This document shows, in pieces, positions 43,841 through 52,888 of a stretch of DNA of 64,000 nucleotides. Position 1 is the first letter of the stretch, and each line of letters starts with the position of its first letter. This DNA is from Niallia circulans. GTDB taxonomy: Bacteria > Bacillota > Bacilli > Bacillales > Cytobacillaceae. Below the pieces are notes generated by a model. It ran no database searches. It had not been told where the DNA came from and was given only the letters and a program-made list of their open reading frames with translations. The stretch is taken from NCBI RefSeq assembly GCF_007273535.1, contig NZ_RIBP01000004.1:2766001-2830000 (forward strand), read 5' to 3'. Position numbers and translations under genes: made by a program.

Positions 43841-43893
43841 ACTATATAAGGAGTTGGAATATATGTCAACCACATTTTATTTTTAGTTAACTT
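43841..43893 (-). promoter_or_regulatory. BirA operator overlapping the bioY promoter
   Basis: On the minus strand GTTAAC (43886-43891) and GTTGAC (43865-43870) are 15 bp apart, as in Gram-positive BirA sites. TTGACA (43864-43869) and TATAGT (43841-43846) at 17 bp form the promoter, with the operator covering the -35. Confidence 0.8.
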
Positions 43894-43971
43894 ATTTATT
43901 TGAAATGATTTACATAAAAAAACATAGATTGCGAAGAATAGAAGGAAACAGCAGTAGAAAGGAGAGTTAAG

Positions 43972-44304
43972 ATGCGAAAGTCAGTACTAAGTATAGTAAG
44001 CATCACTTTACTCAGCTTTTTGTTTGCAATGAACACGTCAGCTGCGCCAAGTGGTGATAAAGGACTGCCATCCTATGTTAAATGGGGGCAAATAGCAGTG
44101 ACGAAAACGAAGGAAAAATATCCAAACAGTGAGATTGTTGACTATAAGCATATCGGCAAGGACGAGGAAAAAAACACTTCCACTGAAAAGTTCAAGCTTA
44201 TAGTGAAGGAAAAGGACAAAGAAGTGGGCGTTATGGTTAATCTTACGTTTGATACGAGAACAGAAAGACTGTTGAATATTGATTGGAAAGAATCCACCCC
44301 ATGA
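43972..44304 (+). CDS. Secreted DUF3889 family protein
   Basis: 110 residues. The N-terminal signal peptide (SVLSIVSITLLSFLFAMNTSA, cleavage after about residue 24) is followed by PSYVKWGQIAVTKTKEKYPNSEIVDYKHIGKDE and FKLIVKEKDKEVGVMVNLTFDTRTERLL, the DUF3889 signature of small exported Bacillus proteins. It is soluble outside the membrane or associated with the wall. Function unknown. AAAGGAGAGT precedes the ATG, and a bidirectional terminator with the PTS operon follows. Some YkvA/YqzG-like members of the family have been noted in sporulating cells; not visible here. Confidence 0.85.
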   Translation: MRKSVLSIVSITLLSFLFAMNTSAAPSGDKGLPSYVKWGQIAVTKTKEKYPNSEIVDYKHIGKDEEKNTSTEKFKLIVKEKDKEVGVMVNLTFDTRTERLLNIDWKESTP

Positions 44305-44312
44305 CGTTCAGT

Positions 44313-44348
44313 AAAAAAACTCCGCTAAAATAATAGCGGAGTTTTTCT
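44313..44348. terminator. Bidirectional terminator
   Basis: AAACTCCGCTA (44317-44327) pairs with TAGCGGAGTTT, flanked by A and T runs. Confidence 0.85.
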
Positions 44349-44356
44349 ATTTGAGG

Positions 44357-45712
44357 TTAAACAAGTGAACCTTCTTTATATTCTTTTTTCAATGTTGGCC
44401 AAAAATCTTTATTTGCTGCAATTAAATCATCTAAGACAGCTTTAGCTACTTTGGCAGATGGTAGTGTTTTGTTCAGTGTAAAGGCTTGGAGCGCTTTTTC
44501 ATAAGAACCTTCAATGATCGCCTCGACAAGAATCTTTTCAGAAGCAAGCTGCTGTTCAATCATAGCTTTGTAGAAGTAAGGAATGTCGCCGACAAATTCT
44601 GGTTTAGGTCCGTCTGCTGTTATGAATGCAGGTACTTCAATCATTGCGTCTGCAGGCAGGTTTGGAATCGTCCCATTATTTTCTGTCATCACTACATAGC
44701 GTTTGCCGAGATTTTGAGCAATCGATACTGTAACATCGACAATGAAGGTTCCGTGAACACCAACAGCGAAGGAATCTTCTAATATACCAGTCTCTTCAAA
44801 CTTTTCAACCGTTTCAAACAGAGTTTTTTCTCTGCCATCCATTACTTCATTTGCGCGTGTATAGTCTTTGTTGGAAGTTTCTACAATATGATCTGGGAAC
44901 AGATAATATTGTAGATATGGATTTGGCAAGTATTCAGGGAAATGATCCATAATCAGCTTAATGTTCTTAAATGTTTTGATCCAAGAAGAATCGGCATGGC
45001 GATAGTCAATTTTGGAAACATCCTCTGTCAGCAAACCGTGTTGATAAACATGCTCTCTTACATTAGCAAGTCGGTCAATCCCATCGACCTCAATCCGTGT
45101 GAACCAGCCAAAATGGTTAAGACCAAAATAGTTAACGACAAGTTCGTCTCTTTCAACACCCAGAATTGCGGCTATATTACGCATTGTTGCAACAGGCATG
45201 TCACAAATATTGAGCACCCTTGCTTTTGGACGGAGCTTACGCACACCTTCTGCGACAATTGACGCTGGATTAGAATAGTTGACAATCCAAGCTGTTTCCT
45301 TAGCGTATTGCTCCACATAATCAATCAGTTCAATCATCGGAGCGATCGTTCTAAGACCATATGCCAATCCGCCAGGACCGCATGTTTCTTGGCCGACAAC
45401 ATTGTGAGAAAGGGGGATTTTCTCATCAAGCTCGCGCAATGCATATTTTCCTACCCTCATTTGGGCAAAGACAAAGTCTGCATCTTCAAATGCCGTTTGT
45501 GGATCTGTCGTGTCTGTTACAACAATAGAATCCGTATACTCAGCGATAACGGCTTTTGCTGCAACAACAACCTTTGCTTGTCTTGCACCATCAATATCAT
45601 AGAAACGAATTTCAGAGAGCGGCAAATCTTCCAGTCTATCCATTAAGCTTCTAATAATCCCTGGTGTATAAGTGCTGCCTCCGCCTGCAACTGCTAAAAT
45701 ATATTTTTTCAT
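44357..45712 (-). CDS. malA: 6-phospho-alpha-glucosidase, glycoside hydrolase family 4 (MalA/GlvA-like)
   Basis: 451 residues. GH4 enzymes hydrolyse phosphorylated disaccharides by an NAD+ and Mn2+ dependent redox route. The Rossmann start is LAVAGGGSTYTPG. The GQETCGPGG loop, the metal-binding Cys in NICDMP, and His in LNHFGWF are present; this CDMP/NHFG combination matches MalA rather than the beta-type CelF. It would cleave maltose-6-phosphate from the PTS. The gene starts two bases from the permease stop with AGGAGGA inside the permease end, so the two are tightly coupled. Substrate alternatives (other alpha-glucosides such as trehalulose) are possible. Confidence 0.9.
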   Translation of the reverse strand: MKKYILAVAGGGSTYTPGIIRSLMDRLEDLPLSEIRFYDIDGARQAKVVVAAKAVIAEYTDSIVVTDTTDPQTAFEDADFVFAQMRVGKYALRELDEKIPLSHNVVGQETCGPGGLAYGLRTIAPMIELIDYVEQYAKETAWIVNYSNPASIVAEGVRKLRPKARVLNICDMPVATMRNIAAILGVERDELVVNYFGLNHFGWFTRIEVDGIDRLANVREHVYQHGLLTEDVSKIDYRHADSSWIKTFKNIKLIMDHFPEYLPNPYLQYYLFPDHIVETSNKDYTRANEVMDGREKTLFETVEKFEETGILEDSFAVGVHGTFIVDVTVSIAQNLGKRYVVMTENNGTIPNLPADAMIEVPAFITADGPKPEFVGDIPYFYKAMIEQQLASEKILVEAIIEGSYEKALQAFTLNKTLPSAKVAKAVLDDLIAANKDFWPTLKKEYKEGSLV

Positions 45713-45713
45713 G

Positions 45714-47279
45714 TTATATTCCTCCTAATTGTTGGTCTACTTGGTCGCGTACACTTTTCACATTTAATCCATAAACAACTTGCACATTGTTTCCTGATTT
45801 AATAATGCCTTTTGAGCCTGTTTCCTTTAATACCTGTTCATTCACTGCATTTGGATCCTTCAAAATTAATCGTAATCGTGTGTAGCAATTGTCTACATTT
45901 TCAATATTGTCACTGCCTCCAAGTGCTCCAATTATAGTGGCACCTAATTCAGCAGGAGGGGCATTCGGAATGGCTTGCTGCGGTGCAGCGTTTTCTTGTA
46001 AGGTTTGTGGTGCAGCTTCGTCACTTTCTCGACCAGGTGTTTTTAAGTTCAGTTTCAAGATCAAGAAGCGGAAGATAATGAAATACAATGCTGCCATCAG
46101 TAAACCGACGACAATGAACATTGGCCAGTTTGACTTCGTTGTCCCAAGTGGGAGATTGTACAGCAGGAAGTCAATAAAGCCGTTAGCGCCGATTGCATGG
46201 ACACCGAATATGCTCAGCAGCATCATTCCAGTACCTGTCAGAATCGCATGAACAACAAACAGTAATGGTGCTGTGAATAAAAAGGCAAATTCTAGAGGTT
46301 CTGTAACACCTAATAAAAAGGAAGTGAAGGCGGCAGGGAAAAGAATAGCCTTTGCCATTTTCTTTTTCTTTTTGTCTGCTGTCACATACATCGCAAGGGC
46401 AGCGCCCATTAAGCCGAACATTTTACTCAAACCTCGGGCATCCCAGTTAACTGTATCACTTAATACTTTGATTGCAGGATCAGCCATTTCCGCAAAGTAA
46501 ATGTTCCTTGCACCGTAAATGATTTCAGAGCCGATATGGGCAACACCGCCAAGCTCAGTATAAAGAAACGGTGTGTAAACAAGATGATGAAGTCCTGTCG
46601 GAATCAGAATTCTTTCTAAAAAGCCATAGACTAGCAGGCCAAATACACCAAGATTTTTGATGCCTGTTGCCAAGGCAGTGATTCCATTTTGAGCAATTGG
46701 CCAAAATTCTGCCGCTAACGCTCCTAAAATCATCGCGCTTGGGATTGCAAGAATGGCAACAAAACGATGACCAGAGTAGATGGCGAAAACGCCTTTAAAT
46801 TCGATATCACAAAATTTGTTATGCAAAATACCAACAAGGGCACCAAGCATGATCCCAGAGAAAACACCCATTTCAAGGACTTGCACATTAAGGACCATTG
46901 CTTGTCCTGAAAGCTGCATTGCCTCAGCAGGAACAATCCGGCCCGTAAGCTCCAGCACCTGATGCATCGCATTGATAAAGATAACGAAGGTGACAAGCCC
47001 TGTTAAAGCTGCATAGCCCTTATCCTTTTTGGCGAGGCCGATTGGAATTCCAACAGCAAAAATTAACGCCAGGTTCTGCAGGATGGAAACAGCAGATGCA
47101 GAAATGAACTTTCCTGTATTTTGAATGATGGGTATTTCGAGAAACGGTACGTATTGAGCTAAATTTCCGTTTCCGAAAACATTGCCAAATGCGATAAAAA
47201 GTCCGATGATCGGCAATAGTAATATTGGTGCGAACAATGATTTTCCAAAGGCTTGGAGACCATTAACCACTTTTTTCAT
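45714..47279 (-). CDS. malP: PTS alpha-glucoside (maltose) EIICB component, MalP/GlvC-like
   Basis: 521 residues. The IIC membrane domain (about 1-400) contains AFGKSLFAPILLLPIIGLFIAFG at the start, a re-entrant region with VTEPLEFAFLFTAP, and GVHAIGANGFIDFLLYN. The IIB domain is at about 445-520 with the phosphorylatable Cys in NVDNCYTRLRL. It imports and phosphorylates maltose-type sugars and shares EIIA with other systems since none is encoded here. AGGAGGATCAT precedes the ATG. It is preceded by a cre site and promoter, and followed directly by malA. Confidence 0.92.
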   Translation of the reverse strand: MKKVVNGLQAFGKSLFAPILLLPIIGLFIAFGNVFGNGNLAQYVPFLEIPIIQNTGKFISASAVSILQNLALIFAVGIPIGLAKKDKGYAALTGLVTFVIFINAMHQVLELTGRIVPAEAMQLSGQAMVLNVQVLEMGVFSGIMLGALVGILHNKFCDIEFKGVFAIYSGHRFVAILAIPSAMILGALAAEFWPIAQNGITALATGIKNLGVFGLLVYGFLERILIPTGLHHLVYTPFLYTELGGVAHIGSEIIYGARNIYFAEMADPAIKVLSDTVNWDARGLSKMFGLMGAALAMYVTADKKKKKMAKAILFPAAFTSFLLGVTEPLEFAFLFTAPLLFVVHAILTGTGMMLLSIFGVHAIGANGFIDFLLYNLPLGTTKSNWPMFIVVGLLMAALYFIIFRFLILKLNLKTPGRESDEAAPQTLQENAAPQQAIPNAPPAELGATIIGALGGSDNIENVDNCYTRLRLILKDPNAVNEQVLKETGSKGIIKSGNNVQVVYGLNVKSVRDQVDQQLGGI

Positions 47280-47299
47280 ATATGATCCTCCTTTTTGTG

Positions 47300-47354
47300 C
47301 GAAAGCGTTAACAATTTATAGTTAAAGTATAATGGCGAATTCTCTCCATTGAAA
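47300..47354 (-). promoter_or_regulatory. malPA promoter with CcpA cre site
   Basis: On the minus strand TTTCAA (47349-47354) and TATACT (47326-47331) are 17 bp apart. TGTTAACGCTTTCG (47300-47313) lies downstream of the -10 and matches 13 of 14 cre positions by my count. Glucose repression through CcpA as a transcription roadblock is predicted. Confidence 0.75.
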
Positions 47355-47414
47355 GGGGATTCACGCCATCTGTACTTTGTCTTTCAAACATGTAACATGT
47401 TACATCAAAATTAT

Positions 47415-48215
47415 TTAGTATTCTGTTATGATTCCTTTTTTGACGGCCAAAGTTAAAAGTAAATCGATAAGCATAAACATATTCGATTCATAAGACGTTA
47501 CTTCAAATTCATGCTGCGATTCTATCGTAGGATCAAGCACAGTGAACACCATGTCTGCAACCTCTGCTGTCGCACTTTTACTGTTTCCGGTAAACAGAAT
47601 GGTCGTCAAGCCTCTGTCATTTGCTAGTTGTACCTTTTCCAAAACCTTCTGCGTATTTCCAGAGCGGGAAAAGACGATAAGCAGCCTGTATTTTTCAATA
47701 TTATTTAAGAATATTGCTCTGCTGTCACTGGTTGAAGAGTTTGATACATAATAGCCGAATAGCTCGAATTTCTTCGATAGGTAGTTTGCAAATAACGTCG
47801 AAAAACCGGCGCCATAAAAATAAATCATATTATTCTCTTTTATTTCCTGTAAAAAACGCTCGATGCTTTGTTCATTTAATGAATCAAACGTTTGTTCAAA
47901 ATGGTGTTTAAATGTTTCGACAGCCTCGCTCAAAGGCTGATGGATGTCTTCTATGTATTCAGCATCACCCTCAACAAGCTTCGATGCCTTTAAGTTTAAA
48001 TGATAAATAAATTCACTATAGCCGCTGAATCCGAGCTTTTTGCAAAGGCGGATGATGGTTGTAGTGGATACAAACAGTTCATTTGCCGCAAGCCGGATAC
48101 TTAATGTTTTGTTCTCCAGTTTTTTTCTGATAAGAAACAACAGGATTTCTTTCTCAGCGGTTGTTAAATGCCGTTCATTGGCATAGTCGAAAAAAAGGTG
48201 ATCGATGCTTTTCAC
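47415..48215 (-). CDS. MurR/RpiR family transcriptional regulator (MalR/GlvR-like)
   Basis: 266 residues from GTG. The N-terminal helix-turn-helix 6 domain (about 1-77: LFVSTTTIIRLCKKLGFSGYSEFIY) is followed by a SIS sugar-phosphate-binding domain (about 110-250: MIYFYGAGFSTLFANYLSKKFE and LIVFSRSGNTQKVLEKV). The gene lies just upstream of the PTS operon and is separated from it by 135 bp, as the RpiR-type activator in the B. subtilis mal (glv) locus. It should sense maltose-6-phosphate and activate malPA. Its order relative to malA differs from B. subtilis, where it sits between glvA and glvC. Confidence 0.88.
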   Translation of the reverse strand: MKSIDHLFFDYANERHLTTAEKEILLFLIRKKLENKTLSIRLAANELFVSTTTIIRLCKKLGFSGYSEFIYHLNLKASKLVEGDAEYIEDIHQPLSEAVETFKHHFEQTFDSLNEQSIERFLQEIKENNMIYFYGAGFSTLFANYLSKKFELFGYYVSNSSTSDSRAIFLNNIEKYRLLIVFSRSGNTQKVLEKVQLANDRGLTTILFTGNSKSATAEVADMVFTVLDPTIESQHEFEVTSYESNMFMLIDLLLTLAVKKGIITEY

Positions 48216-48489
48216 GAATTAATCATTCCTCATTTATGTTTTTTACATTTATCTTATCAATTGGGGAACATATTAAATAGAGCTATTTAGATAAAGACTT
48301 GGTAGTACATTAATTATCGTTCGCAAAATGCCACCTTCTTATGAAATCACCTCACTAACAAGTGGAAGTTCGATTTTTTTTCCGTAATAAAAATATCTTT
48401 AAGTCAAAATAGTTGAATTCGTGATATAATACTGTTTATAAAGGATAGAAAATAATTTGCGATTAAAAGTGAAATTTGGAGGCTTTATC

Positions 48490-49539
48490 ATGGAAATAGG
48501 AATTAGTACATTTGTGGAAACTACACCTGATGTTAATACAGGCAAAACGGCTCCACATTCTCAGAGAATAAGAGAAGTTGTTGAAGAGATTGTGTTAGCA
48601 GATAAGGTAGGTCTTGACATTTTCGGTGTTGGTGAGCATCACAGAAAAGATTATGCTGCATCATCACCAGCTGTTATCCTTGCAGCAGCAGCTTCACAGA
48701 CACATAGAATCAGACTGACAAGCGCTGTAACCGTGTTGTCTTCAGCAGACCCTGTCAGAGTATACCAGGATTTCGCCACACTTGATGGTATTTCAAACGG
48801 AAGAGCGGAAATAATGGCTGGCAGAGGTTCATTTATTGAGTCCTTCCCGTTGTTTGGCAATGATTTGCAAGATTATGATGAGCTTTTTGACGAAAAGCTT
48901 GATTTGCTGTTAAAGCTGCAGGCTTCCGAAATGGTGACATGGAGCGGAAAGCATCGTCCTTCTATTAATAACAGAGGGATTTATCCTCGCCCTGTTCAAG
49001 ATCCACTTCCAATCTGGATAGGAAGCGGCGGTAACGCTGAATCAGCTGTGCGAGCAGGAATTCTTGGACTTCCGCTTTGTTTAGCGATTATTGGCGGAAA
49101 TCCTGTCCAATTTGCCCCACTTGTACAGCTATATAAAAGAGCAGCAGCTCAAGCTGGTCACGACCCTGCCAAGCTTGCTGTAGCATCCCATTCACATGGG
49201 TTTGTAGCTGAAACAACTGAGACTGCGGCAGACAAGTTCTTCCCTTCCACACAACAAGCTATGAATGTTCTCGGCAAAGAAAGAGGCTGGGGCCACTATA
49301 GCAGAGCTAGCTTTGATGCAGCAAGAAGCTTTGAAGGTGCACTTTATGTTGGAGATGCTCGTACTGTTGCAGACAAAATCATTCACCTTCGCAAGCATGT
49401 TGGTGTTACAAGATTTATGCTGCATGTACCTGTCGGCAGTATGCCACATGAAGATGTGATGAAAGCAATTGAATTGCTCGGTAAGGAAGTAGCACCTATC
49501 GTGCGCAGCGAAGTCGCAGACTGGGAAAAAACACTATAA
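48490..49539 (+). CDS. LLM class flavin-dependent oxidoreductase
   Basis: 349 residues from ATG 48490, with TTTGGAGG seven bases upstream; an in-frame start at 48457 lies before that site. It is of the luciferase-like TIM barrel fold: GISTFVETTPDVNTG, then GVGEHHRKDYAASSPAVILAAAASQTHRI, and PLPIWIGSGGNAESAVRAGILGLPLCLAIIGG. The His-His in GEHHRKDYAASS is typical of the NADH-flavin oxidoreductase group. It is a distinct subfamily from the gene at 38299. Flavin-dependent oxidation of an unknown substrate in the cytoplasm. A terminator follows. Confidence 0.88.
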   Translation: MEIGISTFVETTPDVNTGKTAPHSQRIREVVEEIVLADKVGLDIFGVGEHHRKDYAASSPAVILAAAASQTHRIRLTSAVTVLSSADPVRVYQDFATLDGISNGRAEIMAGRGSFIESFPLFGNDLQDYDELFDEKLDLLLKLQASEMVTWSGKHRPSINNRGIYPRPVQDPLPIWIGSGGNAESAVRAGILGLPLCLAIIGGNPVQFAPLVQLYKRAAAQAGHDPAKLAVASHSHGFVAETTETAADKFFPSTQQAMNVLGKERGWGHYSRASFDAARSFEGALYVGDARTVADKIIHLRKHVGVTRFMLHVPVGSMPHEDVMKAIELLGKEVAPIVRSEVADWEKTL

Positions 49540-49548
49540 GAAATGTTT

Positions 49549-49580
49549 AACCTGCAAACAAACTGTTTGCAGGTTTTTTT
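49549..49580 (+). terminator. Terminator
   Basis: AACCTGCAAACA (49549-49560) pairs with TGTTTGCAGGTT, followed by seven T residues. Confidence 0.85.
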
Positions 49581-49587
49581 ATCTCTA

Positions 49588-49768
49588 AATGAGGCTGGCA
49601 CATAAGTAAATGAATCAGTATAAAAACCGAACCATACATTCTGATTTCGATTAGATTGTATGGTTCGGTTTTTTGTTTTTGTTTTTTAAAATACAATAAT
49701 TAGAAATTTTAGTGGAATGGAGCGGAGGCCACTCGACTCCTGCGGGAAATAGAGGACGCAGGAAATCA
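49588..49768. repeat. Truncated Bacillus intergenic repeat with long hairpin
   Basis: TGAGGCTGGCACATAAGTAAATG opens a segment of a kind I know from many Bacillus intergenic repeats. A 17-bp perfect stem follows (49622-49638 with 49657-49674), then at 49712-49768 a degenerate copy of the GGAATGGAGCGGAGGCCACTCGACTCCTGCGGGA element, whose intact form is about 100 bp longer. It is broken after GACGCAGGAAATC. No coding frame. This holds most of the 383-bp gap 49540-49922, with the lutA promoter region beyond it. Confidence 0.6.
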
Positions 49769-49770
49769 TT

Positions 49771-49869
49771 GAAAACAAACAAAAATAAAGTTATCCAAAA
49801 ATAAATACAAATAAATATACAGAAAAACAAATAAAAACAGATGAAAAAACAAAATATTGGTAGTATAAT
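49771..49869 (+). promoter_or_regulatory. A-rich repeat region and promoter of lutABC
   Basis: Repeated ACAAATAAA/AAACAAACAAAAAT-type motifs fill 49771-49850, upstream of a TATAAT at 49864-49869 with a poor -35. Similar motifs precede rhaEW, so a common DeoR-type regulator is suspected. Confidence 0.45.
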
Positions 49870-49922
49870 AGAAAAAGAATAAAGAAAAGGCTTACAAGAA
49901 GAGGTTTTTTTAGGAGGTAATT

Positions 49923-50666
49923 ATGAAAGTCTCATTATTTATAACTTGTTTAGCAGATATGTTTTATGCCAATGTTGGCAAAAGTTCTGTAGAGCTATTG
50001 GAAAGATTAGGCTGTGAGGTTGATTTTCCAGAGCAGCAAACATGCTGTGGCCAAGTTTCCTATAACAGCGGTTATCATAAAGAAACAAAAGAGGTAGCCA
50101 AGCATATGATTAAGACATTTGAGCAATCAGATTATGTGGTCGCGCCTTCTGGCTCCTGTGTTGCGATGCTCCATGAGTATCCCCAGCTTTTTAAGGAAGA
50201 TAGGGAGTGGCAGGAAAAGGCCGAAAAGCTTGCAGCTAAATCGTATGAACTGACCCAGTTTATTGTTGACGTGTTAAAGGTCGAGGATGTGCAGGCAAGC
50301 TTGCCGGCGTGTGCAACCTATCATCGCTCCTGCCATATGACAAGGCTGCTTGGAGTGAAGGACGCACCTTTAAAGCTGCTTTCACATGTGGATGGATTAC
50401 AGGTTAACAGCTTGCCAAACAGTGAAAATTGCTGTGGGTTCGGAGGAACGTTCTCTGTTAAGATGGGGCCGATTTCCGAGCAGATGGTTCAAGAAAAAGT
50501 CGACTCCATTGAAGCTGCGAATGCAGATGTTCTCATCGGGGCCGATTGCGGCTGCTTGATGAATATTGGCGGCTATATTGATAGACAAAACAAACCAATT
50601 AAAGTGATGCATATTGCAGAAGTATTAAATAGTGAGGTGAAAAAGCATGCCGATGAAAATAGGTGA
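49923..50666 (+). CDS. lutA: L-lactate utilisation iron-sulphur protein LutA
   Basis: 247 residues. LutA carries two CCG-type domains: [13 protein letters not shown] near residue 38 and [12 protein letters not shown] near 179, with extra Cys in [10 protein letters not shown] and [12 protein letters not shown], all used for an iron-sulphur centre as in succinate dehydrogenase/heterodisulphide reductase. It acts with LutB and LutC in oxidation of L-lactate to pyruvate, feeding electrons to the respiratory chain. AGGAGGTAATT precedes the ATG. It overlaps lutB by 20 bases. B. subtilis LutA has 238 residues, close to this. Confidence 0.93.
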   Translation: MKVSLFITCLADMFYANVGKSSVELLERLGCEVDFPEQQTCCGQVSYNSGYHKETKEVAKHMIKTFEQSDYVVAPSGSCVAMLHEYPQLFKEDREWQEKAEKLAAKSYELTQFIVDVLKVEDVQASLPACATYHRSCHMTRLLGVKDAPLKLLSHVDGLQVNSLPNSENCCGFGGTFSVKMGPISEQMVQEKVDSIEAANADVLIGADCGCLMNIGGYIDRQNKPIKVMHIAEVLNSEVKKHADENR

Positions 50667-52071
50667 TCAGCCTTTTTTTGAAAGAGTTCACGATGGATTA
50701 GAAGATAACTTTATGAGATCTGCGGTTACATCCGCACAAGAGCGGATGCAAGGAAAGCGACTGGCTGCTGTTGAGGAGTTAGGTGATTGGGAAGAGTGGC
50801 GAAAGCTTGGTGAGGAAATTCGCACACATACACTTGATAATCTTGATTATTATTTACAACAGCTCAGTGAAAACACGGCGAAACGAGGAGGCCATGTGTT
50901 TTTCGCAAAAACGAAAGAGGAAGCCACAGAGTACATCAAAAATGTTGTCGAAAAAAAACATGCCAAAAAAATCGTCAAGTCAAAGTCCATGGTGACAGAG
51001 GAAATTAACTTAAATGAAACACTTGAATCAGCAGGGTGTGAAGTGATTGAAACAGACTTAGGCGAATATATTCTTCAGCTTGATGATCATGATCCACCAT
51101 CCCATATTGTTGTGCCTGCCCTTCATAAAAACAAAGAACAAATCCGCGACACTTTTAAAGAAAAGAAAGGCTATCAAAAAACAGAGGTGCCAGAAGAATT
51201 AGCTCTGTTTGCAAGAGAACAGCTCAGACAGGAATTCCTTTCCGCTGATATAGGCATAACAGGCTGCAATTTTGCGGTAGCAGATGCGGGAACAGTTTGT
51301 CTTGTCACAAACGAAGGAAATGCAGGCTTAGTAACGGCACTTCCAAAAACACAAATTACGGTTATGGGGATGGAACGAATCGTGCCTACGTGGGAGGAAC
51401 TCGATGTCCTTGTCAGTCTGCTGTGCCGCAGTTCTGTCGGGCAAAAGCTCACAAGCTATATCACTGGGTTAACTGGTCCAAAAGAGGCGTTGGATGTGGA
51501 TGGTCCAGAGGAATTTCATTTGGTAATTGTCGATAATGGAAGATCCAATATTCTCGGAACAGAGTTTCAAAGTGCCCTTCATTGTATAAGATGTGCCGCA
51601 TGCATTAATGTTTGTCCGGTTTACCGTCATATTGGCGGACATTCCTATGGTTCGATTTATCCAGGTCCGATAGGTGCAGTGCTGACACCATTGCTAGGCG
51701 GATATGATGACTATAAAGAGCTGCCGTATGCCTCTTCCCTTTGTGCTGCATGTACAGATGCCTGCCCTGTCAAAATCCCGCTCCATGAATTGCTGATCAA
51801 GCATCGCCGGAAAATCGTCGAGGATGAGAAGAAAGCACCAATGGCTGAAAAGCTGGCAATGAAAGGGTATGAATTTGCCGTTAAGCATCCAACTGTTTAT
51901 AAGGCAGGCACAAAGTCAGCACCAACAGTCTTAAAGCCAATTACAAAGGATAACAGTATTAAAAGTGGTCCAGGACCTGTTAAACTTTGGACAGATACAC
52001 GTGATTTGCCAGCACCAAGCAAACAAAGATTCAGAGATTGGTATAAACAAAAACAGCAGGAGGAGCAGTGA
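50647..52071 (+). CDS. lutB: L-lactate utilisation iron-sulphur protein LutB
   Basis: 474 residues. An N-terminal LUD domain (about 60-310, [22 protein letters not shown] sequence as [24 protein letters not shown]) is followed by two 4Fe-4S clusters: [18 protein letters not shown] near 316-334 and [18 protein letters not shown] near 368-385. It is the largest subunit of the LutABC lactate oxidase. Its ATG (50647) overlaps the end of lutA; GAGGTG lies in the lutA end. The stop overlaps the spacing before lutC by only two bases, giving a tight three-gene unit. Confidence 0.93.
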   Translation: MPMKIGDQPFFERVHDGLEDNFMRSAVTSAQERMQGKRLAAVEELGDWEEWRKLGEEIRTHTLDNLDYYLQQLSENTAKRGGHVFFAKTKEEATEYIKNVVEKKHAKKIVKSKSMVTEEINLNETLESAGCEVIETDLGEYILQLDDHDPPSHIVVPALHKNKEQIRDTFKEKKGYQKTEVPEELALFAREQLRQEFLSADIGITGCNFAVADAGTVCLVTNEGNAGLVTALPKTQITVMGMERIVPTWEELDVLVSLLCRSSVGQKLTSYITGLTGPKEALDVDGPEEFHLVIVDNGRSNILGTEFQSALHCIRCAACINVCPVYRHIGGHSYGSIYPGPIGAVLTPLLGGYDDYKELPYASSLCAACTDACPVKIPLHELLIKHRRKIVEDEKKAPMAEKLAMKGYEFAVKHPTVYKAGTKSAPTVLKPITKDNSIKSGPGPVKLWTDTRDLPAPSKQRFRDWYKQKQQEEQ

Positions 52072-52072
52072 A

Positions 52073-52789
52073 ATGGCCGGTAATATCATGAACAGCGATT
52101 CCTTTTTGGACCATGTCGCCCATAAGCTGCAGCGGACGAGAAAGACTGCAGCCACAAAACCTGTTTGGAAGCATAAACCTCAGTGGAATGTTTTAAAGGA
52201 CGCAAATCAACATGAGTTGGCTGCTGTTTTGAAAAAACAATGTGAGGTTATTCATACGCAATTTTTAGAAGTACAAGCAAACGAGGTAGCAGAAACAATT
52301 GCCAAAATCCTGAAAAGTGAGCAGTTGAAAACAGTCATTACATATGATGACTCCCGCTTTTTAGAGTATGGCTTTAATGCGGAAGTGCGCAATAAATGGG
52401 AAGCGGCTGGAGTCAGCAGCTATATTTGGGATCATACAAAAACGGCAGAAAATATAAAAGCAGCAGAACAGGCTGATGTCGGTATTACAATCAGTGATAT
52501 GACCTTGGCTGAATCTGGTACTGTGCTGCTTTTTAGTAATCGCAACAAAGGCAGATCTGTTAGCTTGCTTCCGAAAACATTTATTGCGATTGTACCACAA
52601 AGCACGATAGTGCCACGAATGACACAGGCAGCAACCGCTATTTCTAAGCTTGTTTCAGAGGGAAGTGAGCTTGCAAGCTGCATTGATTTCATAACAGGAC
52701 CAAGCAATAGTGCCGATATAGAGCTTAATCTTATTGTCGGTGTCCACGGACCAATCAAAGCCACATATATCCTTGTAAAAGACAAATAA
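52073..52789 (+). CDS. lutC: L-lactate utilisation protein LutC
   Basis: 238 residues from ATG 52073. LutC is a LUD-domain protein (about 90-235: ITISDMTLAESGTVLLFSNRNKGRSVSLLPKTFIAIVPQSTIVPRM) that completes the LutABC complex. The start is set by AGGAGGAGCAGTGAAATG; a longer frame to 51965 overlaps lutB and is not supported. The ATG is one base after the lutB stop. Length equals B. subtilis LutC. No LutR (GntR) gene is present near, unlike other bacilli. Confidence 0.92.
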   Translation: MAGNIMNSDSFLDHVAHKLQRTRKTAATKPVWKHKPQWNVLKDANQHELAAVLKKQCEVIHTQFLEVQANEVAETIAKILKSEQLKTVITYDDSRFLEYGFNAEVRNKWEAAGVSSYIWDHTKTAENIKAAEQADVGITISDMTLAESGTVLLFSNRNKGRSVSLLPKTFIAIVPQSTIVPRMTQAATAISKLVSEGSELASCIDFITGPSNSADIELNLIVGVHGPIKATYILVKDK

Positions 52790-52860
52790 ATAAAAATAAA
52801 ACAAAAATATATACAAAATAAACAAACATAAGTTATAATAAAACCAGATAAAACAAACAC
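52790..52860 (+). promoter_or_regulatory. A-rich repeat region and promoter of rhaEW
   Basis: ACAAATAAATAAAAATAAAACAAAAATA-like repeats and AAAACCAGATAAAACAAAC near 52840 surround a TATAAT at 52834-52839. The composition and motif set match the lutA upstream region. The -35 is poor, which would suit activated or repressed control. Confidence 0.45.
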
Positions 52861-52888
52861 AATTGAAGATAAACGGAGGAAAACAAAA

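Noticed and set aside
49622..49674. Hairpin read as a plain terminator
   Set aside because: The LLM gene already ends at the hairpin 49549-49580; the second hairpin belongs with the dispersed-repeat segment.
51965..52072. N-terminal extension of LutC
   Set aside because: It overlaps the end of lutB, and ATG 52073 has AGGAGGAG upstream with the expected LutC length.
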